Source: Maribacter sp. 4G9 (GTDB taxonomy: Bacteria > Bacteroidota > Bacteroidia > Flavobacteriales > Flavobacteriaceae). From it: a DNA stretch of 64,000 nt. Positions 18,406-27,709 of the stretch are shown here, in pieces. Where the stretch lies: contig NZ_MDGL01000194.1 in NCBI RefSeq assembly GCF_002742265.1, positions 62,001 through 126,000 of the forward strand. The letters run 5' to 3'. The translations under genes were made by a program, and so were the position numbers. Position 1 is the first letter of the stretch, and the number at the start of each line of letters is the position of its first letter. The notes below the pieces were generated by a model. The model made no database searches, had not been told where the DNA came from, and was given only the letters and a program-made list of their open reading frames with translations.

Positions 18406-20325
18406 ATGAAGAATTTAATTTCAGAACGTGTTGCGGATTTTTTAAAGAACTATCCACCTTTCAACATCATGGATAAAAAACTTTTGGAAGATCTATCCCA
18501 GCAGGTGACCATTATCTATAAAGAAAAGGGAAGTCCCGTTTTTTCCTTTGGGGAAGAAGCCCATCCAAGTTTCTATGTGGTGCACAAAGGGGCTATCGAA
18601 CTCAATAATCCAATTTTGAAGTCGGTTACGGATTATTGCGACGAGGGCGATATTTTCGGGCTAAGACCATTGATCGCAAAGGAGGACTATAAGCTGGAGG
18701 CCAGAGCCTATGAGGAATCCATTCTATATGCAATTCCCATTGCGGTTTTCAGGCCCATTTCAGAATCCAATCAACGTGTTTCCAACTTTTTGACGGAAAG
18801 TTTCGCATCCAACACACGTAACCCGTACAACCAAACAAGGAAATTGGAAAGATCAGGTATTTCCACAACTTTGAATGCGCAAGGTAATTTGGTCATCGAT
18901 GATTTTCAGCCCATCCGATATTCTAAAAAATTAGTTTCCTGCGGACCAAAAACCACCATCCAAAAAGCGGCGGCGATAATGACAAAACATCGTATAGGTT
19001 CGGTTCTAATCTGTAAAAATGAACTGCCTATAGGCATTGTCACGGACAAGGATTTAAGGAATAAAGTGGTGACCGGGGATTTTCCCATTACCTCAAGTGT
19101 CAGGAATATCATGTCCTCCCCCGTTATTACGTATCCCGAAAAAATTACCATCGCCCAGGCGCAAATGGCCATGATGAAAAATGACATCAGCCATTTAATT
19201 CTGACCAAAGACGGTACCACAAATAGTGGTCCGGTAGGGATAATATCCAAAAACGATATCATGGTATCCCTTGGGGACAATCCCTCCGTAATCGTAAAAG
19301 CCATCAAAAGAGCCAAAAAAATAAAACAGGTCAAGGAGCTTCGTAAAAGCATCATGATGCTTTTAAACGGATATCTGGAACAAAACCTGCCCATGGCCTT
19401 GACTTCCAAGATAATTTCCGAGCTGAACGATACCTGTATCAAACAAGTTATAGCAATTTCTTTGGAGCGCATGAAGGTTCCACCACCGGTAAACTTTGCA
19501 TGGCTGGCCTTGGGAAGCCAAGGAAGGGGTGAACAATTACTCCATACGGATCAGGACAATGCCCTTGTATTCGAGGATGTAGCGGAAGATCAGCTGCCCG
19601 CGACAACTGAATACTTTTTGGAACTTTCCAGCATGGTGACCAAGGGCCTAAATAAAATTGGGTATGAATATTGTCCTGCGGACATGATGGCTTCGAACCC
19701 CAAATGGTGTCTGAGCCTACAGGAATGGAAAAACAAAATTTCCTACTGGATCATTAATCCAGGCCCCAACGAGGTTTTGATGTCCTCCATTTTTTTTGAC
19801 TATAGTTTGGCCTATGGCCATCCAGATTTAATGAACGAACTGTCCGATTTTATTTTCTCCAGTGTAAAAAAATACCCGATTTTCTTGGTTCATATCGCCA
19901 ACGGTGCCTTGCAAAGTCCTTCCCCTTCTGGTTTCTTTCGCTCGTTTTTAGTGGAACAGGATGGACAGCATAAGGATTTTTTCGACTTAAAGAACAGGGC
20001 ATTGAGACCCCTAATAGATGCCGCCCGGGTACTCGTGCTTTCACACTCTATAAAGGGAATAAGCAATACTTGGGAACGTTATGAAAAATTGGCAGAATTG
20101 GAACCAAACAACCAGGAATTGTATTTGGCCTGTTCGTACGCCACCAAGGCCTTACTGAAATTTAAGACGAAACAAGGTTTGCTGCACCATGATTCCGGAC
20201 GATACATCGAGTTGGAATCCTTGACCAAGGAGGAAAAAATGAAATTAAAAAGAACCTTTAAGGCCATTAAGGAAATTCAGGACCTGATTTCCATTCGGTT
20301 TAAGGTTTCCAATATTTTAGGCTGA
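18406..20325 (+). CDS. cNMP-binding / CBS / DUF294 nucleotidyltransferase-like protein
   Basis: A 639-residue protein with four parts: a cyclic-nucleotide-binding fold (about 10-135), a pair of CBS domains (about 170-300), a GlnD-like nucleotidyltransferase core (GSQGRGEQLLHTDQDNAL, about 360-390) and a C-terminal DUF294_C region. I start it at the ATG at 18406, preceded by AGGATGA. Such proteins often sit with acetate uptake or activation genes and a DnaQ-like exonuclease; only the exonuclease partner is here, with a 1-bp stop/start overlap (TGATG). Its activity is unproven. Confidence 0.85.
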   Translation: MKNLISERVADFLKNYPPFNIMDKKLLEDLSQQVTIIYKEKGSPVFSFGEEAHPSFYVVHKGAIELNNPILKSVTDYCDEGDIFGLRPLIAKEDYKLEARAYEESILYAIPIAVFRPISESNQRVSNFLTESFASNTRNPYNQTRKLERSGISTTLNAQGNLVIDDFQPIRYSKKLVSCGPKTTIQKAAAIMTKHRIGSVLICKNELPIGIVTDKDLRNKVVTGDFPITSSVRNIMSSPVITYPEKITIAQAQMAMMKNDISHLILTKDGTTNSGPVGIISKNDIMVSLGDNPSVIVKAIKRAKKIKQVKELRKSIMMLLNGYLEQNLPMALTSKIISELNDTCIKQVIAISLERMKVPPPVNFAWLALGSQGRGEQLLHTDQDNALVFEDVAEDQLPATTEYFLELSSMVTKGLNKIGYEYCPADMMASNPKWCLSLQEWKNKISYWIINPGPNEVLMSSIFFDYSLAYGHPDLMNELSDFIFSSVKKYPIFLVHIANGALQSPSPSGFFRSFLVEQDGQHKDFFDLKNRALRPLIDAARVLVLSHSIKGISNTWERYEKLAELEPNNQELYLACSYATKALLKFKTKQGLLHHDSGRYIELESLTKEEKMKLKRTFKAIKEIQDLISIRFKVSNILG

Positions 20326-20975
20326 TGGGTATCTTTAATCGTTCCGCGAAATATCCCGACTATTGGAAAGAATATGTCGCACTTTTTAGACAATCCTTGC
20401 CCACGGAATTTGACCAACTCACTTTTGTGGTTCTGGATACGGAGACCACTGGTTTCGATAGAACAAACGATCGTATCCTTTCCATTGGCGCCCTAAAATT
20501 AAAGGGCAATCGTATCCAAGTGGATGATATGCTGGAAATGTACATTACTCAAGAGGCCTTTAATAAGGAAAGTGTGCCCATTCATGGCATATTAAGGAAT
20601 AGCAAGCAAGATTGCATTTCTGAGGAGGAAGCAATACCAAGGTTTCTAAAATATGTTGAAAATCATATTATAGTGGCCCATCATGCGGGCTTTGATATGG
20701 GAATGATCAACAATGCCCTGAAAAGAATTGGATTGCCCAAACTAAAAAACATTTGTTTGGATACAGGGGTTTTGTTTAAAAAAACGCTAATCAAATCCTA
20801 TCTGGTCCAGCCCAAAGACCACTATTCCCTGGATGATTTAGCCGAAAAATTTTCGATTTCCAAAAAAGATAGACACACGGCTTTGGGGGATGCCTACATT
20901 ACAGGAATCGCCTTTCTAAAAATTTTGTCTAAACTCAAGGAGAAAAGAGCCTTGTCCTTAAAAAACCTGAAATGA
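20325..20975 (+). CDS. 3'-5' exonuclease, DnaQ/epsilon-like
   Basis: A 216-residue DEDDh exonuclease. Exo I is VVLDTETTGFD, Exo II is the Asp in VAHHAGFDMGMINNAL and Exo III is HTALGDAYIT. It overlaps the DUF294 gene by one base, so translation is coupled. The pairing suggests a common but unknown task. Its TGA stop directly abuts the TGA stop of convergent purC; the two form TGATCA. Confidence 0.88.
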   Translation: MGIFNRSAKYPDYWKEYVALFRQSLPTEFDQLTFVVLDTETTGFDRTNDRILSIGALKLKGNRIQVDDMLEMYITQEAFNKESVPIHGILRNSKQDCISEEEAIPRFLKYVENHIIVAHHAGFDMGMINNALKRIGLPKLKNICLDTGVLFKKTLIKSYLVQPKDHYSLDDLAEKFSISKKDRHTALGDAYITGIAFLKILSKLKEKRALSLKNLK

Positions 20976-21929
20976 TCAGCCCTTCCTTAAGTAGTCCAAA
21001 ATATTCTTTTCGATCCGTTCATGGATGTTTAAGGTATCAGCCTTTTGAAAGGTTTCACCAGTGATATTTTCATAAAGCTCTATGTATCTTTCGGAAACGG
21101 ATGTAATGTAAGCGTCAGACATTTCCGGTACTTTTTGACCTTCCAATCCCTGAAAACCATTGGAAATAAGCCATTGTCGCACAAACTCCTTTGACAATTG
21201 CTTTTGCGGTTCGTTCATATCCTGTCTTTCCTGATACCCGTCCAAATAAAAATAACGGGAAGAATCGGGCGTATGGATTTCATCAATAAGAACTATCTTC
21301 CCATCCTTTGTTTTCCCAAATTCGTATTTGGTATCCACCAATATAAGACCTCGGCCCGCCGCTATTTCCGTACCGCGTTCAAACAAGGCTTGGGTATATT
21401 TTTCAAGTACCTCATAATCGGCCTTGGAAACGATGCCTCTTTTTAATATATCATCCTTGGAGATATCCTCGTCATGATCCCCCATTTCCGCTTTGGTAGC
21501 TGGAGTTATGATAGGTGATGGAAATTTATCGTTCTCCTTCAACCCTTCTGGCATGGATACCCCGCATAGGGTCCTTTTTCCGGACTTGTATTCCCTGGCC
21601 GCGTGCCCGGAGAGATATCCGCGGATAACCATTTCTACCTTAAAAGGTTCGCAGGCATGGCCTATGGCTACATTTGGATCTGGGGTCGCTGTTAGCCAAT
21701 TGGGTACGATATCAGCCGTAGAAGCCATCATTTTAGTGGCTATTTGATTTAAGATCTGACCTTTATAGGGTATACCTTTGGGCATTACGACATCAAAAGC
21801 TGAAAGTCGATCTGTGGCAATCATGACCAGGCGGTCATCCTCAAGGGCATAGACCTCCCTAACCTTCCCTTTGTAAACACTTTTTTGTCCGGGAAACTTA
21901 AAATTGGTATCAAAAATGGTGTTGGCCAT
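20976..21929 (-). CDS. purC: Phosphoribosylaminoimidazole-succinocarboxamide synthase
   Basis: A 317-residue SAICAR synthetase of the longer type. Conserved stretches include [52 protein letters not shown] and [13 protein letters not shown]. It ligates aspartate to CAIR in purine synthesis. It follows phoH by 5 bp and is probably co-transcribed with it. No terminator is present at its end, where it meets the exonuclease gene. Confidence 0.97.
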   Translation of the reverse strand: MANTIFDTNFKFPGQKSVYKGKVREVYALEDDRLVMIATDRLSAFDVVMPKGIPYKGQILNQIATKMMASTADIVPNWLTATPDPNVAIGHACEPFKVEMVIRGYLSGHAAREYKSGKRTLCGVSMPEGLKENDKFPSPIITPATKAEMGDHDEDISKDDILKRGIVSKADYEVLEKYTQALFERGTEIAAGRGLILVDTKYEFGKTKDGKIVLIDEIHTPDSSRYFYLDGYQERQDMNEPQKQLSKEFVRQWLISNGFQGLEGQKVPEMSDAYITSVSERYIELYENITGETFQKADTLNIHERIEKNILDYLRKG

Positions 21930-21934
21930 GTCCT

Positions 21935-22888
21935 CTAGTTTTGGTGTTCGATAGTTTTATAGGCTTCTATGACTTTCTTCACCAGTTTGTGGCGAATGAC
22001 GTCCTTATCGTCCAGATAAATAATTTCGATGCCTTCCACATTTTGTAAGATCAGCAAAGCCTCCTTGAGTCCGGAAATCGTCCTCCTTGGCAAGTCGATT
22101 TGACCGGGATCCCCGGTCAATAAAAACTTCGCGTTTCTGCCCATACGCGTGAGGAACATTTTCATTTGGGCATGGGTGGTATTTTGGGCCTCATCCAGAA
22201 TAACAAAAGCATCGTCCAAGGTCCTTCCCCGCATAAATGCCATTGGGGCTATCTGTATAGTACCGTTCTCAATGTAATGGGCCAGCTTTTCCGCAGGGAT
22301 CATATCCCTAAGGGCATCGTATAGTGGCTGCATGTAGGGATCTAGTTTTTCCTTTAGGTCACCAGGTAAAAATCCAAGATTTTCACCCGCTTCCACGGCA
22401 GGTCTTGTTAAAATGATACGCCTTACTTGCTTTTCCTTTAAGGCTTTCACAGCTAGGGCCACCCCCGTATATGTTTTACCCGTACCAGCAGGACCAATGG
22501 CGAACACCATATCGTTTTTCCTGGCGGCATCTACCAAACGGCGTTGATTGACGGTCTGGGCCTTTATCAATCTGCCACTGACCCCGTGCACCAAGGTTTC
22601 CCCACTATTTTCAGGGCCGTGGTAGTCTTTGGAATCCGTACTGGTAAGTACCCTTTCGATGCTATTTTCGTCCAGCTTATTGTACTTTATGAAATGCTCC
22701 GTAAGCATATCAAAGCGTTTGTCAAATTCCTCCAGTTGGTCCTCTTCCCCGTAGGCCTTTATTTTATTGCCCCTGGCTACAATTTTTATTTTTGGAAAAT
22801 ACTTTTTTAAGAGTTCTATATTTTCATTTTGTTGTCCAAAAAATTCTCTTGGACTTACCTCGGTGAGTTCTAATATGATTTCGTTCAA
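21935..22888 (-). CDS. PhoH family ATPase
   Basis: A 317-residue PhoH-like protein. A short N-terminal domain (about 1-110) is followed by the ATPase, with Walker [17 protein letters not shown] and the family stretches [32 protein letters not shown] and [14 protein letters not shown]. The natural start is TTG at 22888 ([18 protein letters not shown], where relatives begin MNE). The open frame runs further upstream, but that part crosses a predicted promoter and looks non-coding. It acts in RNA metabolism or phosphate-related stress in other species. purC follows. Confidence 0.92.
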   Translation of the reverse strand: MNEIILELTEVSPREFFGQQNENIELLKKYFPKIKIVARGNKIKAYGEEDQLEEFDKRFDMLTEHFIKYNKLDENSIERVLTSTDSKDYHGPENSGETLVHGVSGRLIKAQTVNQRRLVDAARKNDMVFAIGPAGTGKTYTGVALAVKALKEKQVRRIILTRPAVEAGENLGFLPGDLKEKLDPYMQPLYDALRDMIPAEKLAHYIENGTIQIAPMAFMRGRTLDDAFVILDEAQNTTHAQMKMFLTRMGRNAKFLLTGDPGQIDLPRRTISGLKEALLILQNVEGIEIIYLDDKDVIRHKLVKKVIEAYKTIEHQN

Positions 22889-22955
22889 ACAGTGGGATTT
22901 TGAAGATTTTAATTGGACCAAGTTTAATTTCGCCTGGCTGTTTTTTTGTTTAATT

Positions 22956-22988
22956 TTGTATATCAAATTTAAGTAAAAATTAAGTTTG
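22956..22988 (+). promoter_or_regulatory. Predicted promoter of the SAM hydrolase gene
   Basis: TTG (22956-22958), 22 bp, then TAAGTTTG (22981-22988) fits the Bacteroidota pattern and ends 29 bp before the ATG at 23018. It overlaps the predicted phoH promoter on the other strand. Confidence 0.5.
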
Positions 22989-22997
22989 ACTAACCAA
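22964..22997 (-). promoter_or_regulatory. Predicted phoH promoter
   Basis: On the minus strand TTG (22997-22995), 23 bp, then TAAATTTG (22971-22964) fits the pattern. It lies about 75 bp before the TTG start at 22888 and shares bases with the divergent promoter. Confidence 0.42.
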
Positions 22998-23017
22998 AAA
23001 CATATCAACATTGCTGC

Positions 23018-23848
23018 ATGGCAATTATCACCCTTACTACTGATTTTGGATTGAAAGACCACTTTGTTGGGGTGTTAAAAGGTTCTATTTACAGTGAATT
23101 GCCAGATGCAAAAATTGTTGATATTTCCCATAATGTGACCCCGTTCAACATTCAGGAGTGCGCCTACATACTCAAGAACTCCTACAATAGCTTTCCAAAA
23201 GGCTCCATACATATTGTGGGAATAGACTCAGAGGCCACCCAAGAAAATCAACATATTGTTGTTTTGATAAATGGCCATTACTTTATCAGTGCCAATACCG
23301 GGGTTATAGGACTGATCACATCCGAAATCAAACCGGATAAGATCGTTGAGATAAAAATCCCGGATCCCATGCATGGGTCGTTTCCCGTATTGAGCGTTTT
23401 CGTACAAGTAGCTTGCCATATCGCCAGGGGGGGCACATTGGAGGTTGTAGGCAAACCTTTCGAAGATCTAAAGGACCTTAGGGAATTTATGCCACGCATC
23501 GTTGATGAAGGGAAAAAGATAATTGGGAGCGTCATTTATATTGACAACTATGGGAATGTGGTGACCAATATTCAAAAACATCTCTTTGAGGCCTACAGAA
23601 AAGGACGCGATTTTGAGCTTTTGGTGCGCAACCACAAAATAAAAAAGATACATAAAGGGTATACAGATATCATTGATTTCTCCGTGGAAAAAAGTAGACG
23701 AAAAGGCGACGGCGACCTGTTGGCCCTTTTCAATTCCTCCGAATATATAGAATTGGCCATCTACAGAAGTAACCTTAAAACCGTTGGGGGCGCCGTTACT
23801 CTTTTGGGGCTTGACTACAGGGATACCGTTATTATTGATTTCCTCTAA
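23018..23848 (+). CDS. SAM hydrolase / hydroxide adenosyltransferase (DUF62)
   Basis: A 276-residue DUF62 protein. The N-terminus ITLTTDFGLKDHFVGVLKG, the DISHNVTPFNIQECAYIL stretch and the C-terminal NYGNVVTNI are typical. Family members hydrolyse S-adenosylmethionine to adenosine and methionine; halogenases (fluorinase, chlorinase) are rarer relatives with an extra loop that I do not see. It is divergent from phoH. The physiological purpose is not well known. Confidence 0.88.
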   Translation: MAIITLTTDFGLKDHFVGVLKGSIYSELPDAKIVDISHNVTPFNIQECAYILKNSYNSFPKGSIHIVGIDSEATQENQHIVVLINGHYFISANTGVIGLITSEIKPDKIVEIKIPDPMHGSFPVLSVFVQVACHIARGGTLEVVGKPFEDLKDLREFMPRIVDEGKKIIGSVIYIDNYGNVVTNIQKHLFEAYRKGRDFELLVRNHKIKKIHKGYTDIIDFSVEKSRRKGDGDLLALFNSSEYIELAIYRSNLKTVGGAVTLLGLDYRDTVIIDFL

Positions 23849-24153
23849 AATAATTCTATCACAAAAAAGTGGAATCCTGATATTCCACAAGTTCTTCCTT
23901 TAATAGGTCTGAAAAATTTTCGAAATACCTTTATAGTTAATAACTCCGTAATCATTTTTGCCCCATATACAATGTCAGCCCCTATAAAACGGATAATTAA
24001 AGTTCAATTGAACCTTGTCTGACTGTTGATAAGTTTGTTTCCGAAAAATAACCTTTTAAAATATCTTTGTTTGATGGCAAAAGCCTCAAACCAGCTGGAT
24101 TTTACGGAAGGTTTAAAGGGCTTTTCAGATTGAAACAAAACATAGAACGACCA
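23849..24153. other. Intergenic region between SAM hydrolase and dnaN
   Basis: This 305 bp region holds a 7-bp stem-loop (GTGGAAT/ATTCCAC, 23869-23888) with A-run before it, which on the plus strand lacks a good T-run and so is only a weak terminator candidate. It also holds the predicted dnaN promoter and a 19-codon open frame at 24074-24133, whose ATG stands 4 bp after the -7 box. Confidence 0.4.
24035..24069 (+). promoter_or_regulatory. Predicted dnaN promoter
   Basis: TTG (24035-24037), 24 bp, then TATCTTTG (24062-24069). The spacing is one base beyond the usual range. The dnaN ATG follows about 84 bp later. Confidence 0.42.
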
Positions 24154-25272
24154 ATGAAATTTATTGTCTCCAGTACGTATTTATTAAAACAGCTTCAAAT
24201 ATTGGGCGGTGTTATTAACAATAGCAACACCCTTCCTATTTTGGATAATTTCCTGTTCGATTTGAATAAAGACAAACTTACGGTGTCCGCCTCAGACTTG
24301 GAGACTACCATGAGCTCTGTTTTGAATGTGGATTCTGACAACGAGGGTACCATTGCCGTTCCCGCTAGATTGTTATTGGATACCTTGAAGACGTTTCCGG
24401 AACAGCCTTTGACTTTTATTGTGGCCGATAACAATACTGTAGAAATTAGCTCAAACCATGGTAAATATGCCTTGGCCTATGCCGATGGGGCCGAGTTCCC
24501 AAAAGCTGTGGAACTTTCAAGTCCCAGCGCAACAACTTTACTGGGCGATATTCTGGCAACGGCCATCAATAAAACCATATTTGCCGCAGGAAACGATGAT
24601 TTGCGTCCGGTAATGAGCGGGGTATTTTTTCAGTTTTCTCCAGATAATTTGACTTTTGTCGCTACCGATGCCCACAAATTGGTAAAGTATCAAAGGGAAG
24701 ATGTTTCGGCCTCGGAAGTTGCTGAATTCATTATGCCCAAAAAACCCCTGACACTTTTAAAGGGAATTTTGGCAGGTAGCGAGTCAGACGTATTGATCGA
24801 ATATAATGACAGTAATGCAAAATTCACTTTTGACGATACGGAGCTCATTTGCCGATTGATTGATGGAAAATACCCCAATTACGAGGCGGTAATCCCAAAG
24901 GAAAATCCAAACAAATTGACCATTGCAAGGAACCAGTTTTTAAGCTCGGTGAAAAGGGTCTCGATATTTTCCAATAAAACAACATATCAAATTAGGCTGA
25001 AGATTGCCGGGGCGGAATTGAACATTTCCGCGGAGGACCTGGATTATTCCAACAAGGCTGAGGAACGATTGACATGTTCCTATCAGGGAGATGATATGCA
25101 GATCGGCTTCAACTCCAGATTCCTTGTTGAAATGTTGAACAACTTGGGATCTGACGAGGTCTCTCTTGAGATGAGCCTACCAAATCGCGCTGGGATTCTA
25201 ACGCCCATAGACGGTTTGGACGAAGGTGAAAATGTGACCATGTTGGTAATGCCCGTCATGCTGAACAATTAA
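24154..25272 (+). CDS. dnaN: DNA polymerase III beta subunit (sliding clamp)
   Basis: A 372-residue clamp with three similar domains. The start MKFIVSSTYLLKQL at 24154 is the usual one; the frame extends 29 codons upstream but that part does not resemble the family. The C-terminal segment LTPIDG with the final VMPVML is typical of the peptide-binding pocket region. It is not next to dnaA or recF in this window. A strong bidirectional terminator follows. Confidence 0.96.
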   Translation: MKFIVSSTYLLKQLQILGGVINNSNTLPILDNFLFDLNKDKLTVSASDLETTMSSVLNVDSDNEGTIAVPARLLLDTLKTFPEQPLTFIVADNNTVEISSNHGKYALAYADGAEFPKAVELSSPSATTLLGDILATAINKTIFAAGNDDLRPVMSGVFFQFSPDNLTFVATDAHKLVKYQREDVSASEVAEFIMPKKPLTLLKGILAGSESDVLIEYNDSNAKFTFDDTELICRLIDGKYPNYEAVIPKENPNKLTIARNQFLSSVKRVSIFSNKTTYQIRLKIAGAELNISAEDLDYSNKAEERLTCSYQGDDMQIGFNSRFLVEMLNNLGSDEVSLEMSLPNRAGILTPIDGLDEGENVTMLVMPVMLNN

Positions 25273-25291
25273 CTCGACACACAAAAAATAG

Positions 25292-25322
25292 AAAAAGGGG
25301 AGCCAAATTGGCTCCCCTTTTT
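25292..25322. terminator. Bidirectional terminator between dnaN and DUF4870 gene
   Basis: A perfect 15-bp inverted repeat (AAAAAGGGGAGCCAA with its complement TTGGCTCCCCTTTTT, one-base centre) provides a GC stem and T-run on both strands, serving the convergent genes. Confidence 0.9.
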
Positions 25323-25337
25323 CTATTTTAAATCCTT

Positions 25338-25703
25338 TTACGATATAAACCGAATCGTCCCAAAATGGCTTGGCCCTTCGCCATTGGAAGCCTTGACCGC
25401 ATTTACTAGCGGCATTACAAAAGAAAGGATTCCAGCAAAAACCAACAGTAAGATGCCGGCCCCTAAAAGTAAAATAGCTGGTATTCCAATGATGACATAA
25501 AGTATCAGGCTGAGCTGCAGATTGATAATGGCCTTACCATGTTCGTTCATTCCAATGACGGAATCCTTTGTGCTTAACCACAATACCAAAGGAACAATGA
25601 GTCCGCCAAAACCTGTGATATAATCCAGATACTGACTAAGATGTGCGACCACCAAAAGGTTTCTATCCTCCCTTAAAGCTATATTTTGATTTACTACTTC
25701 CAT
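25338..25703 (-). CDS. DUF4870 membrane protein
   Basis: A 121-residue protein with three membrane segments. It has the DUF4870 layout: an N-terminal AHLSQYLDYITGFGGLIVPLVLW helix hairpin, the NEHGKAIINLQLSL stretch and a C-terminal hydrophobic part. The function is unknown. It converges on dnaN and shares a terminator with it. Confidence 0.85.
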   Translation of the reverse strand: MEVVNQNIALREDRNLLVVAHLSQYLDYITGFGGLIVPLVLWLSTKDSVIGMNEHGKAIINLQLSLILYVIIGIPAILLLGAGILLLVFAGILSFVMPLVNAVKASNGEGPSHFGTIRFIS

Positions 25704-25775
25704 TTTTTGATTGATTTTATGATGAATAAGTACCTATAAGACGCTAAAAAAGTGGATTTGTTACAAACCATGTCC

Positions 25776-26186
25776 CTATTTCTTCCGTTCCAACTTTTCC
25801 AATTTTTTGCCCTCCTTCAGGAGATTCGTATTCAACTTTTCTATTTTCTTGTTCAGTTTTTCGATATCATTTGGGGAGAGCTTCCCTTTTTGGATGTCCT
25901 TTTCCATTTTTCCCTGAATGGAAGTTAACTGCCTTTCCATTTTTGCAATACTCTTTTCCGTGGATGCTATTTTTTTCTTTAGCTTTTCCGCTTCTTCCGC
26001 CTCCTTTTCAAGACGTGCTTCCTTTTTCTCCTTTTTTTCCCTTTTATCGACCTCTCGCTTAACTTCCTTTAATTCCTTTTCCCGCTCCTTTTCCAAAACG
26101 GTTTCGGTAGATGTTGTTACTTCTTGGGCGGATAGGGAAAAACAGGATACCAAGAGTAATAAAAGATATGTAAAACTAAATTTCAT
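25776..26186 (-). CDS. Exported Lys/Glu-rich coiled-coil protein
   Basis: A 136-residue protein with a signal peptide (MKFSFTYLLLLLVSCFSLSAQ) and a mature part that is almost one continuous charged coiled coil of Lys and Glu. I chose the second ATG (26186); an ATG at 26198 would add four residues. It has no enzymatic motif. Low complexity makes family assignment unreliable. It is divergent from mnmE. Confidence 0.65.
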   Translation of the reverse strand: MKFSFTYLLLLLVSCFSLSAQEVTTSTETVLEKEREKELKEVKREVDKREKKEKKEARLEKEAEEAEKLKKKIASTEKSIAKMERQLTSIQGKMEKDIQKGKLSPNDIEKLNKKIEKLNTNLLKEGKKLEKLERKK

Positions 26187-26237
26187 TTTTGTAGTCATTT
26201 ATTGCTTTGTATGGAATTTAAAAATAAATAACGTCAT

Positions 26238-26279
26238 TTGAAAATAAGCGGATGACTACTTTTGAAATGATTATTTTTG
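26238..26279 (+). promoter_or_regulatory. Two -7 boxes upstream of mnmE
   Basis: TTG (26238-26240), 16 bp, then TACTTTTG (26257-26264), and a second box TATTTTTG (26272-26279) exactly 4 bp before the ATG. The second would give a leaderless mRNA. Either or both may be used. Confidence 0.35.
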
Positions 26280-26283
26280 CAGC

Positions 26284-27690
26284 ATGAATAGAGACGAGAC
26301 CATTGTGGCACTGGCAACCGCTTCTGGGGCGGGAGCGATTGCTATTATAAGGGTTTCAGGAATCGATGCCATAGCCATCACCTCCAAACTTTTTAAATCC
26401 ATACACGGGAAAAATCTGGAGGTCCAAAAAACCCATACCGTTCATTTGGGCCAAATAGTGGACGGCGATAAAATCCTAGATGAAGTCTTGGTCACTATTT
26501 TCAAGGGCCCACACTCATACACAGGTGAAAACGTTGCGGAAATATCGTGTCATGGGTCCCCGTACATACAGCAGGAAATCATACAACTTTTTTTAAGGAA
26601 TGGCTGCCGAATGGCCAAAGCCGGAGAGTTTACACTACAGGCTTTTTTAAATGGCAAAATGGATTTGAGCCAAGCGGAGGCCGTAGCCGATTTGATCGCT
26701 TCGGACAATGAGGCCAATCATCAAATCGCCATGCAACAAATGCGGGGCGGGTTCAGTAACGAAATTCAGAAGTTGAGGGAACAACTGTTGAACTTTGCTT
26801 CCTTGATAGAACTGGAGCTGGACTTTGCAGAAGAGGATGTAGAATTCGCCGATCGCACCCAATTTAAATCCTTGGTCAGTCGGATTCAAGAAGTATTGAA
26901 GAGGCTTATCAATTCTTTTGCAGTGGGCAATGTCATCAAAAATGGTATTCCCGTGGCGATTGTTGGCGAACCCAATGTGGGCAAATCCACACTTTTGAAC
27001 GCACTTTTAAACGAAGATCGTGCAATTGTATCGGAAATAGCAGGTACTACGAGGGACAGCATTGAAGACGAAATTACCATTGGGGGTATTGGTTTTCGGT
27101 TTATAGATACGGCCGGTATCAGGGAAACCGATGATATCGTGGAAAGCATCGGCATAAAAAAGACATTTGAAAAAATTGAACAATCACAGGTCGTTATTCT
27201 ACTGGCGGACGGAAGTACTTTAAATTCTGGTACTTCCTTAGATGAAAAACTCAAACAAATACAGACCGAGGCAGAAAAAATCAGGAGCAAACATCCGGAG
27301 AAACCTTTTTTGCTGTTGATCAATAAATCGGACCTCCTTAGGGACGAAGCAAAAGAATGGATACAGGAAACCTTGGGGGATGCCCATTTCATTTCGGCGA
27401 AAACTGGAAAAGGTATTGAAGAAATACAAAATCAACTATTGAAATTTGTAAATACGGGAGCCCTAAGAAACAACGAGACCATTGTAACCAACAGTCGCCA
27501 TTATGATTCCCTTTTAAGAGCTTTGGATTCCATTGAAAAAGTCCAAATGGGCCTATCGGAAGAACTTACCAGTGACCTTATGGCCATAGACGTAAAGGAA
27601 ACCCTATACCACTTAGGGGAAATAACCGGGGAAGTTACCAATGATGAGCTTTTGGGAAATATTTTTGCGAATTTTTGCATCGGTAAATAA
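26284..27690 (+). CDS. mnmE: tRNA uridine-5-carboxymethylaminomethyl(34) synthesis GTPase
   Basis: A 468-residue protein with the full MnmE layout: an N-terminal tetrahydrofolate-binding domain (TIVALATASGAGAIAIIRVSG), a helical domain, an inserted G domain (GEPNVGKSTLLNALL, then IAGTTRD, DTAG and NKSD) and the C-terminal FCIGK with the conserved cysteine. With MnmG it modifies the wobble uridine of certain tRNAs. Confidence 0.97.
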   Translation: MNRDETIVALATASGAGAIAIIRVSGIDAIAITSKLFKSIHGKNLEVQKTHTVHLGQIVDGDKILDEVLVTIFKGPHSYTGENVAEISCHGSPYIQQEIIQLFLRNGCRMAKAGEFTLQAFLNGKMDLSQAEAVADLIASDNEANHQIAMQQMRGGFSNEIQKLREQLLNFASLIELELDFAEEDVEFADRTQFKSLVSRIQEVLKRLINSFAVGNVIKNGIPVAIVGEPNVGKSTLLNALLNEDRAIVSEIAGTTRDSIEDEITIGGIGFRFIDTAGIRETDDIVESIGIKKTFEKIEQSQVVILLADGSTLNSGTSLDEKLKQIQTEAEKIRSKHPEKPFLLLINKSDLLRDEAKEWIQETLGDAHFISAKTGKGIEEIQNQLLKFVNTGALRNNETIVTNSRHYDSLLRALDSIEKVQMGLSEELTSDLMAIDVKETLYHLGEITGEVTNDELLGNIFANFCIGK

Positions 27691-27709
27691 AGGCAAAAAC
27701 CGGCTTGCA

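Noticed and set aside
22889-23062. N-terminal extension of PhoH to an upstream ATG
   Set aside because: The extra residues do not resemble the family, and the segment crosses a predicted promoter and the start of the divergent gene.
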